A stretch of DNA of 64,000 bases from positions 21,077,001 to 21,141,000 of the forward strand of contig NC_092340.1 of NCBI RefSeq assembly GCF_046630445.1, written 5' to 3'. A program made the position numbers and the translations under genes. The first letter of the stretch is position 1; every line of letters begins with the position of its first letter. This DNA is from Rutidosis leptorrhynchoides. Taxonomy: Eukaryota; Streptophyta; Magnoliopsida; Asterales; Asteraceae. Shown here piece after piece: positions 37,435-49,373 of the stretch. The notes beneath the pieces are model-generated. The model worked only from the letters and a program-made list of their open reading frames with translations. It was not told the origin of the DNA and did no database searches.

Positions 37435-37700
37435 GACATCAGTGATTAACGTCTAATAGTTACATTTATTTTTAACAAATCACTCTTTTTTTTTTTCCTC
37501 ATTTTCTTTACATCTAAATAATGTTGCATAAAATTCAAAAAATGTCAAATAATTATAATTAGTTTTACTGGTCCAACAGGTAACCAGACACATTTTATTT
37601 ACATTAATACACATTTTAAAAGTTTATGACTTACAATGATATTTTTGAGATACATAACCTACGTAGGAACAAAACTTAAAGTGTATAATCCATTTGTAGC
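37435..37700. other. spacer between two LINE insertions
   Basis: A 266-bp AT-rich spacer. It separates two independent target duplications, showing that the flanking LINE pieces are not one element. Confidence 0.6.
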
Positions 37701-37715
37701 TTTAACAATTATTTT

Positions 37716-40700
37716 TTTTTTGAAAAGCAAGTAGATTTATATAAATCAACGAAAGAGTACAATGGTTGTCAATTTGATAACGACAATAAAACACGAAACT
37801 AATAGGCTATACAATTACACGGAACATGAAATTGCAAAGGATGCAATTCCGACTACAATGGATTTGTGAACCAAGTGTGCCAATCGATACTAAGATGTTT
37901 AAGTCTTCGCGAGATCCAATCAAAGGAGAGAGCTTGGATTTCCATTAATAAGGATGGAACCGTCGTAATCTTGGTCTTGAAAACTTTAGAGTTCCGACTC
38001 TTCCAAATCAAGTAACATACAACCCAACAAACCGTTTGCCACACCGCACGCTTGCTATCCCAAGCCAACGACCCAAATGTACCTAAGAAGATATCATCGA
38101 ACCCAAATATTGCCGAATCATAACCCCACCAACCAAGAACTTTACTCCAAATTTCCTTTGCGAGTTGGCATGAGAATAGAATGTGTTCAACCGTCTCGAT
38201 CCCCCCATCACATACCGGACATCTCAAACTATGCAAATCTATACCCCTTTTGTCTAATTCAAGCCTCACCGGTATACGCCCACGTCGAGCTCGCCATATG
38301 AAAATCTCGATTTTTTTAGGAGCCAAACGATTACGAAGTGTCTCAATTGAATTAAAGTCCCTGGGTAAAATAATGTCATCAATCAATGTTGCCATTTTCT
38401 TCACTGTATACCCTTTTATCGGATCCAGATTCCACTGCCAACCATCACATTTGTCTCGGTCCAGAATAGTGTGCTGCAGCAGTCCATCAAGCTCGACTAA
38501 TTCAGTAGCAGTTCGGCCCGATGGTTCACGAGCCCAAGTCCAACAAACAGCAGCCGCGTTGAGGGTTCCAACTATCTTGTCCTTCACGCTTGCATTCTTG
38601 TTTAACTCCAGCATATATAATCTCTTGAATCTGTTTTTGAAGCAAAGGTTACCAATCCAAATATCATTCCAAAAAGAAGTATTCGCCCCATCCCCGATAA
38701 CTCGAGAGAACGAACTGGAGAAGTGAATCCCTAGCTTGTCCACACCTTTTCCTGCATTACAAATAGACGACCAAAGGCTCGCGTTTGAATTACGAGTAAT
38801 CTCGTTACCAAACACAAGCCCTCCGTTAGAACCATAGATGCTACGAAGCACTGTAGTCCACAAAGTGTTGGTTTCGGTTTTAAACCTCCACCACCACTTA
38901 CAAAGAAGTGCTAGGTTTTTACATTTAAGTGACGAAATATTTAACCCTCCTTCTTCGTGAGGAAGAAGGATTGTTTCCCATTTAACCCAAGACATTTTCG
39001 AATTGAGACCCGACCCGCCCCAAAAAAAGTTACGTCTCACACTCTCTAATAATTTAAGCACACAAGGCGGGGCCCGAAAAAGCGAGAAATAGTAAAGAGG
39101 CAAACTAGAGAGAACCGATTTAACAAGAGTTAATCGACCACCGAATGACACCGTTTTAGCCCTCCATTCCGCTAACCGATTGTTGAACTTCTCGATCACC
39201 GGGGACCAATCATTCAATTTTTTCATTTTACAACCCACGGGGAGACCCAAATAAAAGAACGGTAGTTTGCCCGCTTGGCAAGAGCACCATGATGCTAGAT
39301 CCTCCACAATATTGGTATTAATACCAACCCCGTATAACAAGCTTTTATTATAGTTAACCTTTAAGCCCGAAGCCCTTTCAAAACATTCCAACAAGTACAT
39401 TAGATTTCGAGCATTACGTCTACTCCATTCACCGAAAAAAATAGTGTCATCCGCATATTGCAAATGGGAGATGACAACCTTATCAACACCCACCTCCACG
39501 CCTTTATACAAACCTTTCTCGACCGCTACTTTAGTTAGAATATTTAGCCCTTCCGCCGCGATAATAAATAAGAAAGGAGATAGAGGATCACCTTGTCTGA
39601 CACCTCTTTTTAAGTGAAACTCACGAGTTGGAGATCCATTAATTAGAATGGAAATGGATGCCGAATGTAAACACGAAGATATCCACTTACACCATTTAAC
39701 CCCGAACCCCATACACTTCATGACCTCAAGAAGGTAATTCCAATTAAGAGAGTCGAAAGCCTTTTCGAAATCTACTTTAAAAATGAGCCCGTGCTTTTTG
39801 TTACGTTTGAGATCATCCACCACTTCATTTGCCACTAGAACACTGTCAAGAATGAACCTATCACCAAGAAACGCACTTTGTTCCGGTCCAATAAGACGAG
39901 GTACCACACGTCTCAGTCTAAGGGAAAGCAATTTCGCAATGATCTTGTAGTAACTACCAATGAGGCTAATCGGTCGGTAATCACCAAAAGAAAGTGGATC
40001 CGATTTTTTAGGGATAAGGGAAACGAATGAGGCATTGCATCCGTTTGAGAATTCCCCTTTAACCCAAAACCAATTAATAGCCTCAACGAGATCCCTTTTA
40101 ATAATACTCCAAAATTTTTTAAAAAATCCCAAATTAAAACCATCGGGCCCGGGGGCTTTAGAGCTACCACAACACTTAACCGAATTCCAAATTTCATCCT
40201 CGGTAAACGGCACCTCCAGATCAGCTGCTTCCAGATCCGAAATCGACGCATAGGATAAACCATCGAGGCTTGGTCTGTCACTATTCTGTTCGTTGAAGAT
40301 GTTTTCAAACTGGCTCGATGCAATCTCTTTGATAACCACTGGATCCTCACACTAGGCCCCATCAATTGAAACCCCACGAATATTATTTTTATTATAATCC
40401 CTGCGCATTGAGTTATGAAAATATTTGGAGTTCTCGTCCCCCTCCGTCATCCAACGAACTCGAGCTTTTTGCTTCAACATACCGGTTTTAACTTTCTCTT
40501 TATCTAACCAGGTTTTCCTCGAAGACAACCAATTTTCAAATTCAACATTATCCAACAGTCCTTGTTCTGCTTTAATTTCAAGATCCATGGCCACACGCTT
40601 AGCATTCTCGATTTCAACATCTAGGTTACCGAAGTGCGAGTGGCTCCACACTTTTAGAGCCTCTTTCAATCTCTTTAGTTTATTGCGAAAGACACAGTCT

Positions 40701-40979
40701 TTCCGGTTTCCTGTCATAGGCATCGACCAGGAGTCGGAAATAACTTGATCAACACCATCCACAAAAAACCAATCATCGAACACTTTGAACGGTTTGGGAC
40801 CAAAGTTAATGTCACCATCCGAAAGCAGAATAGGACAGTGATCCGAGACTATTCTATCCAAAGTAGTTACTTTAAGAGATGGCCACAAAACAAGAAAATC
40901 ACCAGAGACTAGGAACCTATCTAGCTTGCTCATCTTGATACCATCGTCGCTAACCCTAGTGAATTTTCTCCCACCCATC
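37716..40979 (-). mobile_element. 5'-truncated LINE carrying ORF2
   Basis: A T-run (poly(A) tail) is at 37712-37721. A 15-bp target duplication, tttaacaattatttt, lies at 37701-37715 and 40980-40994. The element begins inside the endonuclease domain, so it is 5'-truncated, and is 3.26 kb long. Its 3' end (minus strand ...aatctacttgcttttcaaaa) is unlike that of the ORF1-only element, so the two belong to different families. Confidence 0.9.
37853..40979 (-). pseudogene. LINE ORF2: endonuclease C-end, reverse transcriptase, zf-RVT
   Basis: The frame runs about 1040 codons with a single in-frame TAG (40352-40354), probably from TGG. The first 45 residues hold the endonuclease end (KLDRFLVSGDF, IVSDHCPILL). 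RT follows with SSKAPGPDGFNLGFFKKFW, NASFVSLIPKKSDP, DYRPISLIGSYYKIIAKLL, VDFEKAFDSLNW, GVRQGDPLSPFLFIIAAEGL and the catalytic LQYADDTIFFG. The C-terminal zf-RVT zinc region is CPVCDGGIETVEHILFSC, then WWG and VWQTVCWVVCYLIWKSRNSK. This is an L1-clade plant LINE. It is unusually well preserved apart from the truncation and one stop. Confidence 0.93.
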
Positions 40980-41039
40980 TTTAACAATTATTTTAATTAG
41001 AAAAAATTATAAAAACAACTAAACATTATAAACATAACT

Positions 41040-41345
41040 AGCAAGACGTTAGCCACAAGGAGTCCAGATTGTTGGCAATCCTTAAATGCCGACAACTTGA
41101 AAGCATTGAGACTATAAATACTAAGACCTCCAATCTCTAAAGAATCCAAGACCGAATCAGAGTTTAGCTAGTGAATTTTTCAGATATGAATATCACCTCT
41201 CAAAATATTTGACTCGAATATTTTCAAGGGAGTGAACGATAGTAGAAGTACAAAACAAGGACATGAAGCATATTATGGTACTATTCAAAATCAACTTAAC
41301 TAAAGTTAAGCGACCATCAAAGAAAAATGAATGAAGGGTTGCATA
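41040..41345 (-). pseudogene. older LINE RT fragment
   Basis: Minus-strand frames read FFFDGRLTLVKLILNS, SLENIRV and GGLSIYSLNAFKLSALK, the thumb-side RT blocks (consensus FGGRLTLVKSVLSSLP, LEKIRR, GGLGIxSLKAxNLALL). Stops interrupt it. It is the substrate near which the younger ORF2-bearing LINE inserted. Confidence 0.6.
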
Positions 41346-41399
41346 TTTTTTAAGTGTTTTTAATTAACTTTTTATTTATTACTAAAAATATTTATTTTA

Positions 41400-42390
41400 A
41401 TTTTCGGAGGTTCCTGTTATTCTTCCGGAGGTTGTGAAATCGTTGAACTCAACTCAAGAACCAGTTTGATTCACGGGACTCGTTTAAAAGTTGTGGGCAA
41501 TTCCTTATATGATGCATGGGCTAATCTGGGTGTGTTACATCCGATTGAGGTTCGGAGGATGTTAACGGATCCAGTTTGTACGTGTATATGTAATTCTTGT
41601 GTTTTGGCTTGTAAAGTACAACGTGACAATGTTAGAAATACGCATTCATCTTCGTTTAATTCGGGTATGGCTGCTAGAGAGAACTTATCAGCTCTAGGTG
41701 AACAAAAAAGAAATGATAATAATAAAGGTGTCAATAGGGTTGATTCGTTTATGTTACATGACAAAGATGGTGTAGATGATGTTGTCGTGGATCTTAATCG
41801 CTGAGTTTATTTGGCCGATAAGAAACTTTTTTGGAGTCGATTCGCGAACCTTCTTTGGCCGAAGGGAAATTAATTGGGTCCTCTAAGTCGTCTTCCTTCG
41901 GCACACCTATGATTTATTCTTACCACTCGCGCACGGCTAAATATGTGAGCTATGAAAATGTTGATGGCAAGGTTTCTAAATCGGGAGTGAGGGGAACAAG
42001 GCGTCTTTGTTCGCGGATAACCTTGGACTCCCTTGAGTTGATTGATTTCGTTTGTTTCTTGTGGGTTTTGTTTAGTTTAGTTTAATTGTGCGGTTGGTTT
42101 TTGTTTTTGTTTGATTTTGGCATGGCTTTGTTAGGTTTGTTTGTGTTGGTCATGTATTTTTCTGAGGGTTTGTTTTGGTTTAGTTGGTTAGGTTGCGCGA
42201 ATTTTTACTTGTGTATTTGTCTCGGCTTGTCCTTTGTCAAACATTTGTGCTAGGTTGGTTTATATTTTTTTCATTGTTAGGTTTTATTGCTTGCCGGTTG
42301 TTCTCTTTTTTTTATCGATAGGTTCTTTTATCTTTGAAGAAAACTCCTTGGTAATATTACGTTCCCATTTTTTCGTCAAAAAGTCATCTT
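41400..42390 (+). pseudogene. possible LINE ORF1 tail plus 3' UTR, or unknown retroelement
   Basis: Open stretches at 41466-41804 (ends DDVVVDLNR) and 41831-42085 (TRRLCSRITLDSLELIDF...) are followed by a T/G-rich 300-bp tail ending near ggttcttttatctttgaaga (about 42330). The layout resembles an ORF1 tail and 3' UTR of a plant LINE on the plus strand. I found no poly(A), no target duplication and no certain protein family, so this is tentative. Confidence 0.3.
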
Positions 42391-42583
42391 AACAAATATT
42401 TGAAAACTAAAGTTAGAAACTTTTGATGTCAACAAGCAAGACGTCGACGTCAACGTCTACGCTGTTTGAGAAAAGTTTTTTTTTTACATAATTTTATGTT
42501 TCCAATTAAAATATTTTTAACGACAATATGACTTCAAAACCAAATAGACAATAATTCGTTTTGGCAGATTAAAAATGAATAAT
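42391..42583. other. short spacer before element C
   Basis: AT-rich, with gacgtcgacgtcaacgtc at about 42442. Nothing else is seen. Confidence 0.4.
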
Positions 42584-42843
42584 TGTTATAATTTAGGAGT
42601 TTATAACTACCTTTAATGGCCTAACTCTTAGCTATAAACTATTAATGATTTAAAGAGAGAAGAGGGAATATATCTTTATATATATATGTAAATATTGGTA
42701 CACATACTGATTACAATCGATCGCATATTTATAGTACAATAATTCACTGTGCAGTTAGGTGGAAAGTAATATATCCGTGACTTTGATCCACCAAATTATA
42801 CTTTAACAAATAAATGTGTCGGCCATGATTATGACTTATAACA
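42584..42843 (-). repeat. 3' LTR of copia element C
   Basis: A short LTR (260 bp) with mirrored ends tgttataa...ttataaca, next to a polypurine tract (42844-42856, plus ctcccccttggac). Its 5' partner lies beyond element E and outside the window. Confidence 0.7.
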
Positions 42844-43119
42844 CTCCCCCTTGGACCACAATTTTATTTCATTAAAAAACAACAACTACATGTTACTGCC
42901 TCATTAAAAACCTTGCTAAAGAAAATTCAGTGGGAAAAAACTTTAGCTAAGGGAAAAAGAGTGCAGTATAGAGTTGACTCCCCCTCAAGTAGACATTGCT
43001 GAGCTGTTACATCTTTTGAACATGCCTCATGCCAATATTGTGAACGTGTGTTCTGAAAATAGCAGTTGGAAGTGCTTTGGTGAAAAGATCGGCAGAGTTT
43101 TTGTTGGATTGAACATATC
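42844..43119 (-). mobile_element. copia element C, 3' part (pol end and PPT)
   Basis: Minus-strand frame from 43119 reads VQSNKNSADLFTKALPTAIF and THVHNIGMRHVQKM, then TAA at 43007-43009. This is the standard C-terminus of copia RNase H/pol. Read together with 57904-58766 across element D, the pol frame is continuous (...QIEMRY | VQSNKN...). Confidence 0.85.
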
Positions 43120-44076
43120 TGTTGGTCCCTTAATAACAACAGGAGTATTGTAGAGGGGGGGTGAATACAATTCTTTCCTTAATTAACTAGTCAGTTAATC
43201 ACGTTTAGTATTCTGTAGTAAATAATATAGAGTCTCAGGTAATTTTCAACTGTTATTCTTTATTGATTAAATCAGAAAGAATCACAACTATCCTTGGCGG
43301 AAATGATAGTTGGTTGATACAGATTACCTAGATTATAGCTAAGAGACAAACTAAAGCTATTACACGGTTTGGACTCTAACAAATAAACCCACACCACTAG
43401 TTTTTACAATAGTGGATACAACAATATATATAGTAGTTCTATTAACCGTGTAATTAATCTATTGTCCACTAGTACATTGGATGCCTTGTACTTGTGGGGA
43501 CAATTGTGTCAGAAGGCGTGCTCTCCTTCTTTCCTCTTAGGTAGCTATTTGCTGGAACACACCAATTCGGTTTGGCACTACCATTTGATTTAAACAAATG
43601 GAATGTTGTGTTCCCTAGGTATGAATAAAGTATAACACATGTCTGCACATGCGTTCCACTTCTGCATTCCCACGTGGTCTTGTAAGGTCACTTGTCAGCC
43701 GCCGACTCCTGTCCTTTTCTGTTCAACTTTGTCTTCGACTTCTGTTGAATAGTGCGTTGATGTAGACCACTCTGGGAAACTACCATGCTTGTAATGGAGC
43801 ATGGCTGTCTTGTGTTGTATGCTAATATCCAGACTTACTGGTCCTTCATATGCTGAGTCACTTGATATTCTTGATTTGCTGGGTGCACATCCTGTGCTGA
43901 TTCGAAGAATACATTTCTACCTTGTGCTGATAGACTAGGCAGCATACTAAACACTCGACACAGCTATATTAGCTGACTATACATTGACAAACGTGTGCTG
44001 GCTGCACATAACACTTTAGTGCAAATAAATATTGTTTTGTCATAATTAAATCCTTAATTATTTTGGGGACTCAACA
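43120..44076 (-). repeat. 3' LTR of element D
   Basis: It is identical in length to the 5' LTR. By eye only two differences exist: c at 43422 (a at 57249) and c at 43952 (a at 57779). Confidence 0.95.
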
Positions 44077-44090
44077 ATCTCCCCCTATTT
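44077..44090 (-). promoter_or_regulatory. polypurine tract of element D
   Basis: The plus strand reads atctccccctattt directly inside the 3' LTR, a purine run on the coding strand. Confidence 0.85.
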
Positions 44091-44345
44091 GATGATGACA
44101 AAACCTATGACTTGAAGAGAAAACACTAAAGCCAGCACTTAGGGACCTAGAGAGAGTAGACAGTAAATTCGTCCCTTTAAGTTTGTTTTGGGATCTTTTG
44201 ATGAGTTATCTATATCTTATAATTTGATATGATTTTGAAGATAAACTCACTTTACTTACATTACATCAGATATATATACAATAATTACAAGATGATTCAA
44301 AAATAAAAAGTAAATTACAAAGATACAAGTTAAGCACATAGGAGA

Positions 44346-47300
44346 CTATCTATCTTTATCCCTTTCTCTTTCTCTTTCTTCATCAGATAGCTCCTCTTGT
44401 TTAATCTTCCAGGCTTCAGGGAACAGGAGAGGTAATTCAGCAGGGTCAAAAACAGGGATGGAAGGAGGTAGAACAATTCGGCTTCTCCCAGTTGGTCCTT
44501 CACCAGTAGGTTGCTTCCCTTTAGGCTTTTGAGCAAGAAATTCATCAACATCAACTACTGGTGCATTCCCAAACTTAGTTGCCTTCTTGAACAGCTGTTG
44601 GAGTTCAGTCTTAAGAGCACTCTTGATAGCACTCTCACCTTTACCAATGAAATACTCCAAGATTTCTATCCATTCACTGAATCCAAGAGTTCTTAAGTCA
44701 TCAAAACTAATCCTTTCTTGAACATTGTTCTCCCTGACAACATTGAAAGCCCTTTTTGTCCCCCTGTTTACCTTGATAATTCTGCAGGGATTAGATCTTC
44801 TATTCATCACATTACCATACCTGCTCTTATAGTAAGTATCAGGAAACTCAATATTGTGATCAGGTACTACAGGAGCAGTGGTAGGTACTTTCTCAGCAGT
44901 TTCTATCTTATCAAAAACCTTATCCTGTTCTTTGACAATGGCTCTGGCTAGTTTGAGGGACTCAGCCTGTTGCTTTCTGTCAGCAGCCAATCTGTCTTCA
45001 ATATCCTGAAGCCTTGAACGTTCAGCAAGTTCAGCATCAGCAGCTTCTCTGGCTTCCCTTTCAGCAGCTAAACCCATCAAATAATCATCATAAGAAATGT
45101 TCAGGGATCTTACTGCTTCAACCATCTTTCTACCCTCTTCAGTACTAAGGGCAGCACAATACTCCCTTATATCCATACCCAGCTGGAGAGCATTTTCAAA
45201 ATGAATTCTTTCATCAGTAGTGGAGAGCCTGAGACCACTGTTATTCAAGTACACCCTAATGTCAACGCCAAAGGTTAGTGCAGCAATATAGTGTGGCTGA
45301 TCAAGAGGGTGATGCAGCAGCCTGACTTGACGAATTCTTTCATTAAGTTCAATTTGTCTTTGTTCAAGCAACTCTGGAACAGTGATCTGAAGTCTGTAGG
45401 CATCTCTTTCATCTGGATTCATTTTTCTGATGTTCGGCTCACCATGGGTTACTGAGTCATCTTCCCAAGTGATATGTTTGTCATGAACCCTTGGGGAAGA
45501 TGGAGGATACATAGATGATTCATAGCTGCCAGATGAACTAACTGGATGCTGATTGACCCGGTTATCCTGTGTTCTGTCAAAGTAAACTTGAATCTGGGGA
45601 GGAAGAGGAGATAGAACAAATGTTTGGCCGTCTCTTCCCCAGACTGTGAAGTGAGCAGGATCAACCGTTTCATCACCTACTTGTTTAGCACCCAGCTCAA
45701 CCGACTTTGCTGGGTCTTCAACACTTGTACTACCCAGCAGCACACTTCTGGCTGGGTCTTCTATCACAGCACTCCTTGCTGTGTCTTCAATGCCAGCTGA
45801 CTGATTAGTATCAGCTGGCTCAACCACATCAGTACCTTCATCAGCTGCCTCGAATAGGGGTCCTTTCCTCAGGGGCTGATTGTCCCTAGGAGCAGATTTC
45901 ACCCTGTATTTGTCAATAGGCCTGGGTTCAGCTGATGGTTCTTGTGTCGATACTGGTTGAATAGGAGGCAGGTAAGGAACAATAGCAAGATGCTCCCCCT
46001 GTCTAATAACATCATCATCATTAAGGATGATTGTTTCTGCTGGCTGTTTTTGTTGTGTAGCTGGCTGAGCAGCAGATGCTGGTTGAGGAGTAGAGCTGGG
46101 TTCTAACATAGCATCAACCCATTTCATGAAAATATCAGCTCTAACTCCACCAGTTGACTCAGTAGAATCAAGGTAATCCTTCATCTCAGCAGGAGTCATG
46201 TTCCTGATTCTTTCTGCTCTCTGTGCATACAGCTTTGCCCTCTGTTTGTCGTATTTGACCATGAACTTGGCATTTCTTTTTCTTGCCTCTTTTCTGTGTT
46301 TATCAAAGGCAGTCAGGTCATCATCGACTTCCATTGCTTTTGGACTCAGCCATCTTCTGTGCATAATCTTACGACGTTTAAGTTCAGCAAAGGCCTCAAA
46401 CTTGGCATTGAAGGCATCATCTAGTTCCTGCTGTCGCTTTTGATGTCTCTCTAACTTCCTCTTCATTTTACGTTCAATAGATTGAGACAGCACAAAAGCT
46501 TCAGCTACAGCCATATCAGAAACATCACTGGGCTTACTGCCAGAACCAATATCATCCACTGGTGTGGCAGACACACTGGGTTGAGTACCACCAGTTGCCT
46601 GTGCACCACCAGCTTCAGTATGAGCGTTGCTGGGCTTAGGGCCAGTGTCTTGACCATCACCATCACCATCTCCATCTCTCCTGGGTTGTTTAGGAGCCTT
46701 TTCATGTTCATGCTCCCCCTCAGACTGTTTTCTCTTTTTAGATTTCTTTTGAGACTTTTTCTCCCCCTTTTTGTCATCAGCACGGGCAGTAATAGAAGGG
46801 GAGACAGTAGCATCAAGATCACTGTCTGACTGAGGAGCAGAGAAGGCAAAATTGTTCCACTCAGCAACCTCTGGAGTAAGATGGGCACCAGGATCCACAC
46901 CAAATTGTCGTAGCAGAAGATTGGAGGATCTAACTTCATTCCTGGCTACACCCATAGCCATTTGTTCAGCGATGGCCCGAACGTCACCTTGCAAAGCAGC
47001 CATTCGTTGCATGTTTTCAACCATCTGAACATAGGCAGCAGCAGGAATCATGTTAGCCATTTGAGCTTCCTGCGATTCCAATCTCTCGTGTAACACCCTG
47101 TTCTCCTCATTTAAGAAAGTATTTCTGCGGTTAGCAGCATCCAAATCAGCTTGGAGTCGGGTGATATTTTCACAGTACTCATTGTGAGAGATAATTCGCC
47201 TTTGAAGCTCCTCTTCATCTTCGTGGTGCTTTGTGATTGCTTCGACTGCCACATCAGCAAAAGCACACACCTGCTGGAGTTTAAGATCAATAGGAGTTGT

Positions 47301-49252
47301 AACAGCCTCTCCAGCAGATCTGACAGCAGCAGAGACACTATCAACAATAGCTCTGCGAATAGTTTCCTCCAAATTTGGTGTGATCCCTTGCAGTGTCTTA
47401 TAGACAGCAAAGGTGGAAATATCAGCAACCTCATCTGCATTGAACTTTAAGTATGCAGAGGTTGAAGGTTGGTCAGCACAAGCTAACAGAGGAGTATCAC
47501 CGTGGGGTGGTGGAGATGGAAGGTCAGGAGCTGACTCATCATCATGATCACCATCGTTTTTACCTTCGCCCGAAGGCTTAGAACCACTGATATCCTTGTC
47601 AGCATTACTATCAGCATTGTCATCAGTAAGATCCACTGGTTTGTCTTTGGAACCAGTCACGTTATCATGAGTGACTGGTTCGCCCTTACCATTACCTTCA
47701 TCAGCATCCTCATCAGAAGAAGATGAGGAGGAAGAAGCTGAGGAAGAGGAAGGTACTGGCGAATCAGGGACATTTTGCATAACACACTTACCAGTAGTAG
47801 GATCGATGACAAACTTGAGAGGCCTCCATGTACCAGGAAATGGCGAAGCAGCTGGAGCCATACCAAAAACATGATAGTAAGGCTGTTCATTGATTTGCTC
47901 CAGCAGGGCTATCCTCTCATAAATTTCTTCTCTAGCTGGTCTATCAAGCTGAGATAATAGCTCAACCATCTCTTCACGAGGTAATCTGCTGGCTGAGACT
48001 ATCGCAGATTCGGGATCAATGGTCAGCTGATCGACCAGCATAGCAATCTTGGGAGAGATTGAAGCTCCCTTGAAAATGAAGTTAGGAACAACTTCATCTG
48101 GATCTGGTACCTGCGCAACATATGGCTTTGTTTCCTCAGTAACAGAAGCCTTAGTCGAATCATTAGTTGTGTCAGCAGAGGTACCAGCATCCTTAACATC
48201 AGCAACCTCAGCGGTTGGTTCAGTAGCAACCAAAATCGGACCAATAGGATGACGAACTGCCGATTCTGTAAGAACTTGACGTTCCATAGAAGAAGAATCA
48301 GAAGAATCAGCAGGCTCATCAGACATTAATGCAGGGTCCACTCTTGGCTGGGTGACAGGTTCATCAAGAAGAACATCCTTGACAATATTGTCAATAACCT
48401 TCTCAAGAACAGGAGGTTCTTCCATGATAACATCTTCCACACCAGCAGCAGCAGAATCAACAGTACTAGCATCAGCACCACCAGTAACAGAATCAGTGGC
48501 ACCAACACCAGTAGCAGAGGCAGCAATATCACCAGTAGGAATAACAACATCTTTATTTTGCTCCCCCTCTGCCTGTTCATCTACCCTGCTAAGAACTGAA
48601 ACAATAGAACAAGTTATGTTAGCAACTGTAGAACCAAATAAATTTGACTCAACAATTGCCTCTGTTTTTGGTCTCTGGGGACAGACTTGTGATTTGGTCA
48701 GCCCTTCGAATGAGACAGAAGAAGGTGTCTGTAAGTACAGTGGTGACTCTGCTGACTCATTGGCAACACATGTTGACCCAGATAGTGTAAGAGATCTGGC
48801 TGGTAATGATGTAGGAGTGCGACTCTTATCAGTATCCGAGTAACATACTGGCTGTGCAGTCACCTGAGCTGGTTCAACACGATGAAGACCCAGCTCAAGC
48901 CTGCTTTGGGGGTCAGTTATGTTCTCTGCTAGTTGTACTGTCAGCAGAGAGTATTGCAATAAGTTCATTTCAGAAAAATGTGGAAGTGCCTGGTTAGACG
49001 AGTATGGGTTGCTACTCTTCTTGACACCAGTTTTAAAACCAGTCAGCTTGGGAGCCAAGGTTATACCGTTAACTCCCTCAACATTTTTCAAGTCAGCAGT
49101 TAAAAAATTTTCAATTAAGTTAGATTGTTCTGCTGTTTGGTCTAGAAACGCACCAGGTTCCATAGCTACATCCTTTGCAGGAGCAGCAGCTGAGACTGGT
49201 GCAATCTCCCCTGTGGTTCGCTTGGAGCCAGCTTTAGCACGCTTAGGTTTGC
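44346..49252 (-). CDS. extra 3' gene of element D, exon 2 (about 1635 residues)
   Basis: A 4.9 kb frame without a stop, ending at TAG/TGA-class stop 44346-44348. The open stretch extends upstream to 49277 but has no ATG there, so entry by splicing at 49252 is proposed. Features by approximate spliced residue: acidic, Ala/Thr/Asp-rich low complexity (about 430-1050); a heptad-type coiled coil (about 1083-1150, HHEDEEELQRRIISHNEY ... ENRVLHERLESQEAQM); a basic cluster KKGEKKSQKKSKKRKQ (about 1237); further Lys/Arg/Glu-rich helices; a second coiled coil (about 1810-1850, AELAERSRLQDIEDRLAADR). I see no signal peptide or hydrophobic anchor. The position matches the SIRE envelope-like ORF, but the composition suggests a structural or nucleic-acid-associated protein. 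No catalytic motif is recognised. Confidence 0.75.
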
Positions 49253-49373
49253 CTGTTACCAAGAAATAGATGAGCAACGGATTCCAACACTAGAAATGGG
49301 TAGTCAGTATATAAGACTAGTGCTGTTCTTTATGATTAGAGAGCACTAGATTCTAATACAACTACTGCTTTAC
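49253..49373 (-). other. predicted 121-bp intron in the extra gene of element D
   Basis: The minus-strand donor is ATACTG|GTAAAGCAG and the acceptor is TTTCTTGGTAACAG|GC. The join falls after the first base of a codon on both sides, producing an in-frame Gly, and links the 419-codon frame to the 1643-codon frame exactly where the upstream frame would otherwise end (stop at 49336-49338) and the downstream frame lacks an ATG. The length suits a small plant intron. This is inference from sequence only. Confidence 0.5.

Noticed and set aside
41466-42085. Host gene on the plus strand
   Set aside because: Short open stretches in a LINE-rich zone followed by a retroelement-style T/G-rich tail; no host protein family recognised, so listed only as a tentative retroelement remnant.
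44718-49269. Many plus-strand ORFs opposite the extra gene of element D (for example 48352-48843, 46482-46829)
   Set aside because: Shadows of the strongly biased minus-strand coding sequence (Ala/Asp/Thr-rich); no families recognised.
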